Shown here: positions 24,896-36,548 of the stretch, in pieces | Layout: every line of letters begins with the position of its first letter | Numbering within the stretch: the stretch's first letter is position 1 | NCBI RefSeq assembly: GCF_949987535.1 | Contig: NC_080068.1 | Coordinates: 77,773,254-77,837,253, forward strand | Direction of reading: 5' to 3' | Source: Balaenoptera acutorostrata | Lineage: Eukaryota > Chordata > Mammalia > Artiodactyla > Balaenopteridae | DNA length: 64,000 nt | Notes under the pieces: model-generated | Databases searched by the model: none | Seen by the model: the letters and a program-made list of their open reading frames with translations, nothing else | What the model was told of the DNA's origin: nothing | Translations under genes and position numbers: made by a program

Positions 24896-25233
24896 GTTTT
24901 GGGGCTTTTTAAAATAAATTTATTTATTTATTTTTGGCTGCATTGGGTCTTTGTTGCTGCGCGCGGGCTTTCTCTAGTTGCGGCGAGCCGGGGCTACTCT
25001 TCATTGCGGTGCGCAACCTTCTCATTGTGGTGGCTTCTCTTTTTGCAGAGCACGGGCTCTAGGCGCGCGGGCTTCAGTAGTTGTGGCTCTTGGGCTCTAG
25101 AGCGCAGGCTCAGTAGTTGTGGTGCACGGGTTTAGTTGCTCCACAGCATGTGGGATCTTCCTGGACCAGGGCTTGAACCCGTGTCCCCTGCGTTGGCAGG
25201 CAGATACTTAACCACTGCTCCACCAGGGAAGCC
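24896..25233 (-). mobile_element. CHR-type SINE, long form
   Basis: The inverted SINE has (TTTA)n at the low-coordinate side and the head GGCTTCCCTGGTGGAGCAGT in reverse complement. An 11-bp TSD ATCCACTAGGT is at 24885-24895 and 25234-25244. Confidence 0.93.
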
Positions 25234-25281
25234 ATCCACTAGGTTCTTGGAGAGATGCTCTATAGCTCACAGAATCATTCT

Positions 25282-25783
25282 TTTTTCTTTCTTTCTTTCT
25301 TTTTTTTTTTGAAGTATAGTTGATTTACAATGTTGTGTTAGTTTCTGGTGTACAGCAAAGTGATTCAGATACATATATATGTGTGTGTGTGTGTATAGAT
25401 AGCTCCTTTTTCAGATTCTTTTCCATTATAGGTTATTATAAGATACTGAATATAGTTCCCTATGCTATACAGTAGGTTCTTGTTGTTTATCTGTTTTATA
25501 TAATGTAATGTATATCTGTTAATCCCAAATTGCTAATTTATCCCCCCCTTCGCCTATGATAACTGTAAGTTTGTTTTCTATGTCTGTGAGTCTGTTGGTT
25601 TTGTAAATAAACTCATTGTTATCATTTTTTTAGATTCCCCATGTACGTGGTATCGTATATTTGTCTTTCTCTGTCTGACTTACTTAATATGATAATCTCT
25701 AGGTCCATCCATGTTGCTGCAAATGACATTGTTTCATTCTTTTTTATGGCTGAGTAATATTCCATTGCGCTCGCGCGCGCGTG

Positions 25784-25816
<33 letters not shown>

Positions 25817-26303
25817 CCCCCACATCTTCTTTATCCATTCCACTGTCGATGGACATTTAGGTTGCTTCCATGTGTTGGCTATTGTGAATAGTGCTGCTAT
25901 GAACTTTGGGGTGCATGTTATCTTTTCAAATTAGAGTTTTTGTCTTTTCCGGATATATGCCCAAGAGTAGGAATGCTGGATCATAGGGTGACTATTTTTA
26001 GTTTTTTAAGTAACCTCCATACGGTTTTTCATAGTGGCTGCACAAATTTACCTTCCCACCAACAGTGTAGGAGGGTTCCCTTTTCTCCACACCCTCTCCA
26101 GCATTTATTATTTGTAGACTTTTGGATTGATGGCCATTCTGACTGGTGTGAGATGATACCTCACTGTAATTTTGATTTGCATTTCTCTAATAATTAGGTT
26201 ATCTTTTCGTTTTGTTTATGGTTTCCTTTGTTGTGTAAAAACTTATGAGTTTGATTACGTCCCATTTGTTTATTTTTGCTTTTATTTCTTTTGCCTTGGG
26301 AGA
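25282..26303 (-). mobile_element. 5'-truncated L1 3' end
   Basis: A 16-bp exact TSD CTCACAGAATCATTCT (25266-25281 and 26304-26319) encloses about 1.02 kb. It begins with a T-rich tail (inverted poly A), then the 3' UTR, then the inverted C-terminal ORF2. The minus strand gives MEWIKKMW and MEYYSAIKKNETMSFAATWM. The coding part is broken by a CG/CA repeat. Confidence 0.95.
25769..25817. repeat. (CG)n(CA)n alternating purine-pyrimidine tract
   Basis: Consecutive GCGCGC/GTGCGC units are followed by about 16 CA units inside the L1. The alternating composition favours Z-DNA and length polymorphism. Confidence 0.93.
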
Positions 26304-26319
26304 CTCACAGAATCATTCT

Positions 26320-27900
26320 CCATAACGAGTTCTAGAACCAGGGGCAGTCATTAACATGGTGATACATATCTACTTGCCAAAGTTCTTCAACTTTTTCCAT
26401 TTTGTGCTCACCAGCCAGAAACACCATGAGAATTCTCACGCCCTAGTTACAAATTGTACACACCGACGCTATGTTCAATCCTTCATTTTGAGAAATGATG
26501 ACTATATAATTTTAAATATATTTCAAAGAATTAGTCATTGGATTTGAATGTAAGATGTAAAAAAAAAGTCCTGTGAAATATATCCCTTAGGGTACAAATC
26601 ATTACCTAAAGTGAACAGGAACAGTAAAATAAAGAACTGGTTCAGTGTAATTTGTAAACAAACCATCACAGCTTCCTGCTGATTGTTTTATAACTTTAGA
26701 TTAAGAAATTTGCTGAACTGAGGAAGAAAACAACTTTTTACAATTACATTGCCAAGTTCTGAAGTATGTTTTGTGCCTGACAGATTCAAAATTGACCTTT
26801 TAAACTTTGACAGCAAATCAAATGTCCACGTAATAAAAAGGATAAATTTATTGCTCTTTTGATATATATACTCGGTATCTTATTATTTAACATTGAGCTT
26901 TTCTTTTCAAGTCAGCATATTGGCAAGCTGTGGAAAAGAGTTAAAATTTTTACCTAATAATTCTGTTAAGAGTAGTAATTTCTTAACAGACACTAATTTA
27001 ATTTTACTCCTATATTGCACACAAAAAAGTTTTCATGGTCATTTTGGCTGATGTGATTTTTGGCTTTGCTTTAAATTATTGATTATGGTTAAAAGGGGGA
27101 GGGACTTTCTGATGAGAACAGCACTCTCTTTAATAGCCTTTCCCCAAAATCAATTTCTACCATTCCTGTTTTGCTCCTGTGAAGTATTGAAGTTTAATAG
27201 GAACCTTGGGAAGAACTGTGTCTCCTAAATTTGTCTTTATTATTTTTCATTATTTCCTCCTTTCTCCCCTCCATGTTTATCCAAACAATTTGCAGTGAAG
27301 ATCTTCTTTTTGAGTGGTTTCTTTTGTGCTCGTAAGAGGAATGTGTATATGAGGAGTTTTTGCTGTTTAGGTGACTACCTAGTATCAATCATGGGTTATG
27401 GATCAATGTAGTAGATTCATGGTCCAAATGTCCTGTTTCTTGATCTCATCTCTTGAAGGGAATAAGTCAGATCACTCATCAGTGTCTTTCAAACTGGAAG
27501 CAGCTCAGTGGTGAATGCACTTTTCTTAGTTGCTGTATTCCCAGCCCATCCAGACAAGGAGGCATTGATGCCATTTGCATGTGGAGCTTCAGCAATGTGA
27601 TGTCCGGGCAAAGGTGAATGGGAGAGGTGATTTCATTCTTCCCTAAAAGTCGATTCTGCTTGGGCTAATTAACTAAATTCTTATTTACCCACAAAACTGT
27701 TTGCCTTGCTTGGAATGAGGAGCTGACTGGGAGGTATGTGAAGGAGGATAGGAAACTGCTGAGAAATGTAATTCAAAAACCTAAAGCATGCTGATAGCAG
27801 ATCAGCCGAGAGTGGATTGTGCTGTCCCAGTGGGAGGGTTGTAAGTAATCTCTTACTACCCATGGTATGTCATTGGTTAAAGCTTGCTTCCGGATTGCTT
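26320..27900 (+). other. Intron stretch, nothing recognised
   Basis: AT-rich sequence with no repeat phrase or coding frame that I recognise; may include conserved non-coding DNA. Confidence 0.5.
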
Positions 27901-27914
27901 TGGAAGTTTATTTT

Positions 27915-28190
27915 ATTTATTTATTTATTTTTGGCTGTGTTGGGTCTTCGTTTCTGTGCGTTTCTCTAGTTGTGGCAAGCGGGGGCCACTCTTCATCGCG
28001 GTGCGCGGGCCTCTCACTATCGTGGCCTCTCTTTTTGCGGAGAACAAGCTCCAGACGCGCAGGCTCAGTAGTTGTGGCTCACGGGCCTAGTTGCTCCGCG
28101 GCATGTGGGATCTTCCCAGACCAGGGCTCGAACCTGTGTCCCCTGCATTGGCAGGCGGATTCTCAACCACTGCACCACCAGGGAAGCCCC
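27915..28190 (-). mobile_element. CHR-type SINE
   Basis: Inverted; (TTTA)n at the start and reverse-complement head GGGGCTTCCCTGGTGGTGCA. The TSD TGGAAGTTTATTTT / TGGAACTTTATTTT (one mismatch) is at 27901-27914 and 28191-28204. Confidence 0.92.
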
Positions 28191-29499
28191 TGGAACTTTA
28201 TTTTTTACCTTATCATTTTGTTGGGCTGGCAGGGGGATCATAAAAAGAGGAAATGAGAAATTTTGAATTGATGGAGTAGCTTGAAAAGAGTGGTCTCAAA
28301 ATTAAGTTCTTAGCTTTCCTGTGGCCTGAGTGGTGAGGTTTGGAAATTGTGATCCGTGGAGCTTGAAGATTTTCAAACAGCTGGAATCCGTTACAAAACT
28401 TGTTTTTTCTCCTTCATGTGTCACTAATTTCTTCTCTGCGACAACCTATTAAGTTATCCAAGTAGAAAAAGTCTGTACTCAAGATAATATGAATCAGCAA
28501 GTTCATTCCAAGCCAAACGCTTTAGTGCAGGGCAAAGTAACTTTTTACTATAATGAAATATAAACCAGATCTGAAGATGTGTAATTATTACCCGTGGTGC
28601 TTCTCTCGGTTTGACAAATGCCTATAAATGCTACTTTGCTCAGCTTTCCAGAAATTATTAATATTCATCTTTTTACTCAGCTTCACTCTGTCGCAAATTA
28701 ACTAATCTTATCTTTTTATTATTTTAATACTTAGAGATTTAATGTGGATAAATTGTAGCAGGATGAAAAAATATTACTTTAATTTCAGTATATCCGGTAA
28801 GAAATTTGCCTTTAATAGTAGAAATTACCATGATTTTTATCTTCTCCTTTATTACAGTTTGTAGATTAGTCATTATATTGAACGTGAAATTTAATATAAC
28901 TAAAGTGGATTTTACAAGATAATGAAATCAATACTAACTTGAAAAGACCTCTCCCGGTCATAGTTATCTCACCGTGGACACTGCTGATTGTCAGGTGTAT
29001 CCTTAGGTTCTGCAGTCCTTTATGTAGCCTCCTGAAAAGTTCTGCTTATCTACTAAGATTAACCTTGCTGAAATGGACCTTAGTTAACTCAGCTAAACAT
29101 AACTTACCACCTATGTGTTGTTTAATTATTTTTAAAAATAATTAACTTAAGCAGAGAGTTTGAAATTTTAGTAATTTATTACCTGCATAAATCAACGCAT
29201 GTTCATTGAAGACAAGGTTAGATAACATAGATAGACGTAAATTAACAATTTAAAATCTTCTCTAACTCTGCTACCCAGAGGTAAGGACTGTTACGTATTT
29301 TATGACTATCCTTTCAGACTTAGTTCTGTGGCACTCTGTCTTTTCATATGTTTATATGTCTGTTTTTTCCCTTCTTAATAAAGATGAAATTGCTGAACAT
29401 TTGCTTGGTAACTTGCCCTTTTCACTTATTATTACATTAAATATTAGATATATTGATAAATTTTCATGTCAGCAAATATACTTTTACTACATGATTTTT

Positions 29500-29653
29500 T
29501 TTTAAGTACCGACCATTTTATTTATTTATTTAAAAAAATTTTTTGGCCGTGCCACATGGCATGTGGGATCTTAGTTCCCGACTAGGCGTCAAACCTCTGC
29601 AGCCTGCATTGGAAGTGTGGAGTCTTCACCACTGGGCCACCAGCGAAATCCCT
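29500..29653 (-). mobile_element. Short CHR-type SINE, diverged
   Basis: Inverted tRNA-like unit with several substitutions (CACCAGCGAAATCCC instead of CACCAGGGAAGTCCC). The TSD ACTACATGATTTTT / ACTGCATGATTTTT is at 29486-29499 and 29654-29667. Confidence 0.85.
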
Positions 29654-29754
29654 ACTGCATGATTTTTAATGGCTGCCCAGTAACTTGGGTGTGTAATGCC
29701 ATAGTTTATTTAATTACTTTCATCATTGGATATTTAGGTTGGTCTTTTTCTACC

Positions 29755-30262
29755 ACTCATTCATTTGACAAATGTTAATTGATTTTCTAGCACAGGTCAG
29801 CAGTAGAATAGATCCAAAGCACTCATGGTTCCTGTCTCATGGAACTGATAGCTTTGCAGAGGAAAGTTGGTTATACTGATCATGAGACGTGCTATGGGGA
29901 GAAAGTTCTGGTAGCCCTGAGAGTGTAGAGACAAGGGAAAGGATGGCCTTGGGGTCCCAGGAGGGTCTTCCTGAGGAGGTGATGTTTACAGGAAGGTCTG
30001 AAAATTGGAAAAGGGTTAGCTGTGTCAACAGATGGAGGTAGGGATGAGTAGGTAGAGAAGAGGATGAGCAAAGTCCCTGGGGGTGGGTGGAGGATGGCAA
30101 GCTTGAGTTGCTGAAAGGCAGCTGGTGTGGCTACAACCCAGGCAACAAGAGATCACTGATGCCAGCTGAGGCCAGACAGGCGAGCCGGGGCCAGATATTG
30201 AGTACTTTGGTTTTTATTAGCAAGACAGTGGGAAGCCAGGTGACCGTGACATCAGCACCATG
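29755..30262 (+). repeat. L2 LINE 3' region
   Basis: Phrases in L2 order: a shortened size-and-amount start (CTCATGGAACTGATAGC), GTGCTATGGGGAGAAAG, GGGTCTTCCTGAGGAGGTGA, and a closing AAGACAGTGGGAAGCCA-like region. It is old and diverged; a second L2 piece follows at 30.8 kb. Confidence 0.65.
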
Positions 30263-30814
30263 TGAAGGTGACATCAGATTTGTGCTTTAAGAAAATAACT
30301 GTGACCATGGTGTGAAAAATTAGCTAGCAGGAGTTCTTGCCCTTTATTGTGCTATTGCTGGCTTTGACTGTCTGATGAAGCTCAGAGACACCTTCTAAGA
30401 ATAATGTTTTAAAATCTATAACATAAAACACATAGGATTACAAAGGAGACCAATTGTATTGAAATATAGTTGTCAAAATATTAAACACACGTGATGTAGT
30501 GGTATATGTGCTTCTTAACACATTAAATAGTAAGATTTAGTGGGGAGTCTAATAGCTACTGTAATTTCAAAGTAGTGATGACAGTAAAGAATATATCTAA
30601 CAACTGTCATGTTATATGAAAATACCTGATTTCTGTTGGTGGCAAAATCACAACAGCATTTGGAGTATTGGTATTCTCCCAATAATATCAACATTCTCCT
30701 AATACTAATACTAGTATGGTTTGTTGTTAACGTTCACGATTGATTGAAATGCTAAATTTCATTCTGAGATTAATGAAAAATAGATGTAATATGTCCGGAG
30801 TCCACAGACCCTGG

Positions 30815-31495
30815 TTAAGAACCTCTGGGAGGAAGACAAGAGTAAAGGCTGGAAACCAGTTAGGAGGCAGTCGCAGTGTCCCAGGTGAGAGATTGTTTTA
30901 GCCTGAAGAAGGTAGCAGTCGAGATGGAGGGAGGGAAGGAGATGGATGGAAGAGGGATGCAGTAACCAACTATTCTAGGATTAGATTTAGGGGCATGAGG
31001 AAGAGGGATTTGTCAGGAAGAGCCCTAAGTGGCTTCCGTAACTGGAGGGATGAGATAGGAATCCGGAGGACCAGGCCTCGACGTGGTAAGTTTAAAGTAC
31101 CCCAGTGGCGATGCCAAGTGGGCAATCGGTGTTGTCGGGAGCTCAGGAAGGATCTGGAGTGGGGTGTAAGTGTGAGAGGAATGTTCCTAGAGATCGTAAC
31201 CGGAGCCCCGGGCACGGAGGAGGCTGCCTAGAAGTTGAATCAAGTGTACAGAGAAGGGACCCAGGCATCAGCCTTCAGCACTGAAGGCCCGCGTGGAGGC
31301 CGTGAGGGAGTCGAGGAGACCGAGGGGTGTGGGAGCGGAGCAGAACGGCCAGCTGCGACAGACAGGAGGGGGCAGTTTCCTGGAAGCCATTTTTAAAAGA
31401 GGGTTGAAGGACATAAAGAAGTGGAATAAAATGAGAATTGAAAAATACATTTTGATTTTTACCAGCAAGAGGTTATTAATGACTAGAGGAGAGTA
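30815..31495 (+). repeat. L2 LINE 3' region, second piece
   Basis: It continues the L2 order: CAGTTAGGAGGCAGTCGCAG, CAGGTGAGAGATTG, GGCATGAGGAAGAGGG, GAAGTTGAATCAAG and GGCATCAGCCTTCAGCACTG-like parts. It is GC-rich compared with its surroundings. The 30262-30815 gap is AT-rich and not recognised. Confidence 0.6.
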
Positions 31496-31691
31496 ATTTT
31501 GAAGATGTGATGTGAGTGGAATGCAGTTTGATGTAGCGTTAAGAGTGAGTAGGAGGTAAGAACTTGGAGGAAACCACTGTAGATGATTCCGGTTCCAAAA
31601 GATGCAGACAGTTCTGAAGTCTAGGCTTATAAGTCAGAATTCCCTCTCGTACTCATTCCCCATCCCACCTTCTCTCTTCCCCAGAGGGAAG

Positions 31692-31745
31692 CTCTGTGTG
31701 TGCGTGTATACGTGTGTTAGTGGTGTGTGTGTGTGTATGTGTATT
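31692..31745. repeat. (TG)n-rich microsatellite
   Basis: Interrupted GTGTGT run (TGTGTGTGCGTGTATACGTG ... GTGTGTGTGTGTATG). Confidence 0.85.
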
Positions 31746-31884
31746 AGTGAAAGAAGGAGGGTAGGGGAGAAGAGGAGAGCTATGGTTGTGGCTTACTGGT
31801 TTTATTTTATATAAATGGGATAATCTATAAGTATTTTTCTCCCCTGCGTCCCCCTCCAACACATGACCTGTGTTGGAGATGCTG

Positions 31885-32240
31885 CTACTAATAGTTAACA
31901 CTTTTATGGCCCTTACTCTCTGTCAGGCAGTGTTCTAAGCACTTTGCTTATAAACCTCCCATGAGCCCTATAAGAAGACCATTATTATTATTTGTATTTT
32001 ACAGTATCAGGAAATTGAGTCCCAGAGAGGTTACAGAATTTTCCTAAGATCGTGTAGTGGGACCCTTAAACAGGGAAACAGCAATCTATGGACCACTGTT
32101 TGTTACAGCCTTGTTCATAGTAATAAACCTTGTAAGAGGTATCTGTCAAGCATGTGGTGGAGCTGGGATTAGAATACGGGAAGTCTAGTTCAAGATTCCA
32201 CGTTCAATACAAAGACCTACTCATTCTGCTACATAATAAT
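31885..32240 (-). repeat. MIR element, interrupted
   Basis: Inverted MIR: GGCAGTGTTCTAAGCACTTT, TATTATTATTTGTATTTTAC, GTCCCAGAGAGGTTACAGAA. The middle (about 32060-32150) is unrelated, and the end resumes at GTGGTGGAGCTGGGATTAGA. Confidence 0.75.
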
Positions 32241-33095
32241 CTCGAATTTAGGTATATTACATTTATTTATATTGTTTCTTATTGCTGGGCCTTTAGGTTT
32301 GTTCTTGTTTTCCTCATAACAAACTAGTCTTCTATGAATCTTCTTATGCATCTCATGAATATGTCCAGATATTTTTCTAGAGGAGTTATTTGGATACAGA
32401 ATTTTTGACAGATACCACTGCCAAGAAAGTTTGCTGTTATAAACAAAGCTGTGACAAACAGTGGGTTCCTGGATCTCTGTTTCCTTGTGCGTGGGCCTCA
32501 GCAACAATATCAAATATAGTATTCATCAAGAGGGTAGAGTCTTTTAAAAAATCTATTAAAATGTATTTTATTATTAATTTCATAATATGAAATACTGCAA
32601 TATGTCAACATCTTTACTGGAAACTATTCTTTCTACCCACCCCCCCACCCCCCCAAAAAAAGAGGCAACACACTAAATTCCCAGCTTCCTCTGGGCAGAT
32701 TTTCTCTGCCTCTTTGCTACTAGTGCTGTCATTTCACCTCTTCAGGCTCCAAGAGACTGGTTAGTACAGAACACATCACTATGGTGAACCACATGACCGT
32801 CAGGCCAGGACTGTTTTCACGGAGCAAGATGCCCTTGAGTGGGGATGTCACGGAATGCTACCTCCTTGACCCCCAACTGTTGCTCAGCCCTTGGCTTCCT
32901 TGGTGGAACAGTTCCTTTGGCCAGTGACCACGTATCCTCTTTCGAAACCCTAAATTCCATGCTTAATTTTACCTGATCTACCTTTGCCCTCCATTCTCTC
33001 AGAAATTAGGTCCTTTAAGATCCCTGAAAGGAAGAAAGACAGCTCTGAACTCACTCAAAGATACCTGATTGTAGGCTCAGTGACCGAACTTTTAT

Positions 33096-33231
33096 TTTTC
33101 TTTCTTTTTTTGGCTGCACTGCACAGCATGCGGGAGCTTAGTTCCCTGACCAGGGGAACCCAGGATCAAACCCAGGCCCACAGCAGTGAAAGCACCAAGT
33201 CCTAACCACTGGACTGCCAGGGGGATTCCCT
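33096..33231 (-). mobile_element. Short CHR-type SINE
   Basis: Inverted tRNA-like unit with a T-rich start. The TSD GAACTTTTAT is at 33086-33095 and 33232-33241. Confidence 0.88.
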
Positions 33232-33686
33232 GAACTTTTATAAGACAGCGCAAATGCTGACGATCTTGGGATGGGCCAGCTTCCCAGGTCGGCCCCCTGA
33301 GGGTTTCATGCTTGACCACTGTCCTAGTACAACTGGGAAAGGCGTCCCATGTCTGTGATTTCCGTAGTCTGACACACCATCAATTTTTCAACCTCACCCA
33401 GCGATCCCTTGCCCTGGTCGTTGTGCTCTGCTGCCTTCTTTTGCCTCCAAAGATCAAGATCAAGTTATGAATCTGTGGAATAGTCCACCCCCAGCATTTT
33501 AACCAGATGTTTGCTGAGCCAGGGTTTTCTTTGGATCATTTCATTAACCAGTGAATTCACCGGCAGTGTTGCAAATAAGAATGCCTTTTTTTTCTTCTCT
33601 CACAAGAGACTTCATGATTCAGGGATCAAAATATCATAGTACACAGGACTCTGGATTTAGGGATTTAGACTTGCAGTGACATTGTA

Positions 33687-34970
33687 TTGGGTTGGCTAAA
33701 AAGTACCTTCAGTTTTTAAGTAAAAATAAAAGACACATTTTTCATTTTCACCAGGAACTTGATTGAACAACGTATTCACCCTTTTGTTCCACTACCTTCT
33801 GCCATTTTTCAGGCAACTTCATAATTCCATCTTCCCAAAACTTTTTATCTTTTTGAGCAAAGAACTGTTCCAGGTACCTTTTACAGTCTTCCAGGGAATT
33901 GAAATTTTTTCCATTAAGAGAATTTTGTAAAGTCCAAAATAAATGGAAATCCGAAGGTGCGATGTCTGGTGAATATGGCGGATGAATCAGAACTTCCCAG
34001 CCAAACTGTAACAGTTTTTGCCTGGTCATCAAAGAAACATGCGGCCTTGCATTATCCTGATGGAAGATTATGCATTTTCTGTTGACTAATTCCGGACACT
34101 TTTCATCGAGTGCTGCTTTCCTTTGGTCTAATTGGGAGCAGTACTTGTTGGAATTAATCGTTTGATTTTCTGGAAGGAGCTTATAATAGAGGACTCCCTT
34201 CCAATCCCACCATATACACAACATCACCTTCTTTGGATGAAGACTGGCCTTTGGAGTGGTTGGTGGTGGTTCATTTTGCTTGCCCCACGATCTCTTCCAT
34301 TCCACATTATTGTGCAGTATCCACTTTTCATTGCCTGTCACAATTTGTTTTAAAAACTGAACGTTTTCGTAACGTTAAGTAGAGAATCACATGCGAAAAT
34401 ATGGTCAAGAAGGTTTTTTTCACTTCTTATGTGGAACCCAAACACCAAAGTGATGAACATAACCAAGCTGGTGCAAATGATTTTCAACACTCGATTTGGA
34501 TATTTTGAGTATGTCGGCTATCTCCCGCGTGGTATAACGTTGATTGTTCTCAATGAATGTCTCGATTTGATCCCTATCAACTTCAACTGGTCTACCTGAC
34601 CATGGAGCATCGTCCAGCGAGAAATCTCCAGCACGAGACCTTGCAAACCACTTTTGACACCTTCGATCAGTCACGGCACCTTCTCTATACACTTCACAAA
34701 TCTTTTTGTGCGTTTCAGTTGCATCTTTTCTTTTCTTGAAATAAGGAAGCATAATATGCCAAAAATGTTGCTTTTTTTCTTCCATCTTCAATATTAAAAT
34801 GGCTACACAAAAATTCACCAATTTTGATAAGTTTTTTTTTTTAATGCACACTGATATGACAGCTGTCACAATACAGTCTAACAAAATTGTTTCCAATGAA
34901 GTTAAAGGCAACTAAGAGCTACTAGTGCCGTCTTACGGAAAAAAACGAAGGAACCTTTTGGCCAACTGAA
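33687..34970 (-). mobile_element. Full-length mariner (Tc1/mariner) DNA transposon, inactive
   Basis: A 1,284-bp element between TA target dinucleotides (33685-33686 and 34971-34972). Its ends form terminal inverted repeats: TTGGGTTGGCTAAAAAGTAC at the left, and the reverse complement of the right end TTCAGTTGGCCAAAAGGTTC. It encodes a mariner transposase on the minus strand, now broken. It looks like the DD34D mariner common in cetartiodactyl genomes. Confidence 0.95.
33748..34785 (-). pseudogene. Mariner transposase pseudogene (DD34D family)
   Basis: The transposase cuts and joins the transposon ends in the nucleus. The likely start is the Met at 34783-34785 (MEEKKQHFWHIM). The N-terminal part has two helix-turn-helix regions joined by a GRP motif (SLDDAPWSGRPVEVD; second HTH around RYTTREIADILKISKSSVE). 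The frame breaks near VWVPHKK at 34420. The catalytic part resumes in another frame at 34341 and runs to 33748. The second catalytic Asp is in IFHQDNARPH and the third in YSPDIAPSDFHLF, with 34 residues between them. The first Asp, normally TGDEKW, is Asn here (TGNEKW, codon 34330-34332). The frame break and the lost Asp both make the protein inactive. Confidence 0.93.
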
Positions 34971-35199
34971 TACTAAGCTCTAGCTGTTTTGTTTATTACT
35001 GAGACAGATAATATTTACATACCTCCTAGAATGGTAGGGAGGAGAATATCTGTGAAATGTTTGCTTGTTCCTAATATTTTACACTTAAATTATAGAAATG
35101 TGTGTTTCATTCTTATTTTCCAGAAACAGTCCTCTTCATAGCATAGATGGGTTGGTAGATTGCCGAACAAATGCCTTTTAAATCATCTTTGCTTTAGTA

Positions 35200-35395
35200 T
35201 CGGTTCTTAGTGGATTGGAATCCCAGCACCACCATTCAGTAGCTGTATGACCTTAGGCAAGCTACTTACTCTCACTGGTCCTCATTTTCCTGGTCTGTGA
35301 AATGGGAAGCTTTGAGAATTAAATGTACAAAAAGTGCTTAGAACAGTGTCTGGTTCATGGTAAGGACTCAATAAATGTCAGCTACTATTGTTATT
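35200..35395 (+). repeat. MIR element
   Basis: It reads AATCCCAGCACCACCATTCA, GACCTTAGGCAAGCTACTTA, CTGTGAAATGGGAAGC, GAACAGTGTCTGGTTCATGG and AATAAATGTCAG in MIR order. Confidence 0.9.
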
Positions 35396-36172
35396 TTTGC
35401 ATCCTTGAATATAGCTAATGTGTCTCCCCTGTCTGCTTCCATTCTTATCCTCCCCCAGCTGTTGAGTGGGTCAGGCTGGGAAGGCGTGACACAGGGCAGT
35501 TCCAGCTCCCTTCAGAGCACAAAGTGTGTAAAGCCAGGTACATGTCAGGGGTCTGTCACCTGTTGGTTCCAAAGAGGGGACAGTTTGCCCCTTCTATACT
35601 TGCTGCATTTGAACAAGTGGAAGGACTTTTGGAACTTTGATATTGCATTTCTGAGGAAGAAGAGAAGGACATCCCTGATGGTCTGCGTCCTGTTAGGAGT
35701 CCAGGTGGGAAGGAACCCTGCCCATGTGCTTTTGCTCCGTCTTTGTGTTTGTTTACATTGGTTACTAAAGTTCATCCTGGGGGAGGGGGAGAGTGGTTTT
35801 GGCTTTTTTCTCCATTGAATTTATCTCCTGTGTATATTTAGGTTTAATTGTTAAAAACTAAGATTGATTTTTAAGTGATGAACAAGAAGTCACCAGTATG
35901 CATTATTTTTGTGACTTTTCATTACTTCACGACCAAAGAAATACATTTGAACACTTACAAGGGAAAATATGGGGTGTTTTAATTCATTGAATAAATGTAT
36001 GTTTTCTCATCTTGGGGAAGAAAAGGGTTTACTGTAATCAGAAAACCAATCAGCCTCATCTGAAGGAGGAGGATGGCTAGAATGAAGTCTCAAACATGTT
36101 ATTTATTATCTCTGGTTATCATGTGAGGGATTTTTTATTTAGTGAGAATTATTACTATAGAGAAGTGGATTA

Positions 36173-36548
36173 GTTGACTAGGGCTGCCATAACAAAGTAG
36201 CACAGACTGGCTGGCTTAAACAGCAGAAATTAATTTTCTCACAGTTCTGGGGGCTTGGGAGTCCAAGATCAAGATGGCGGTATGGTTGGTCTCCTCTGAG
36301 GCCTTTCTCCTTGGCTGCAAATAGCCGCCGTCTTGCTTCCTTCTCACACAGTCTTTCCCCTGTACCCACGTCCCTGGTGTCCTTCCTCTTCTTATAAAGA
36401 CACCAGTCCTGTTGGATTAGGGCCCACTCTTTAACGCCCTTATGTAACCTTAGTTACCTCTTTAAAGGCCCCATCTCTATGTACAGTCACATTCTAAGGA
36501 ACTGGGGGTTAGGATTTCAACCTAATGTTGAAATGATACCCTAATGAA
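36173..36548 (-). repeat. MLT1-like MaLR LTR
   Basis: The inverted LTR phrase order is GACTAGGGCTGCCATAACAA, AAATTAATTTTCTCACAGTT, GATCAAGATGGCGG, CTTATAAAGACACCAGTCCT, GGGCCCACTCTTTAACG. The same family lies in the opposite orientation at 43.5 kb. Confidence 0.75.

Noticed and set aside
27815..27850. Possible WW-domain exon end because of CCCAGTGGGAGG and GTAAG
   Set aside because: The translation does not give the TTQWERP motif in any frame.
27867..28256. 129-codon open frame and similar frames (1392-1646, 18608-18970, 43003-43299) with the phrase GLSLSRPLLLRSTGSR
   Set aside because: All are translations of CHR SINEs. The same peptide recurs at every long SINE, so they are not genes.
35375..35818. 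147-codon plus-strand open frame
   Set aside because: It starts in the end of a MIR and has no domain or homology that I recognise; chance openness is more likely.
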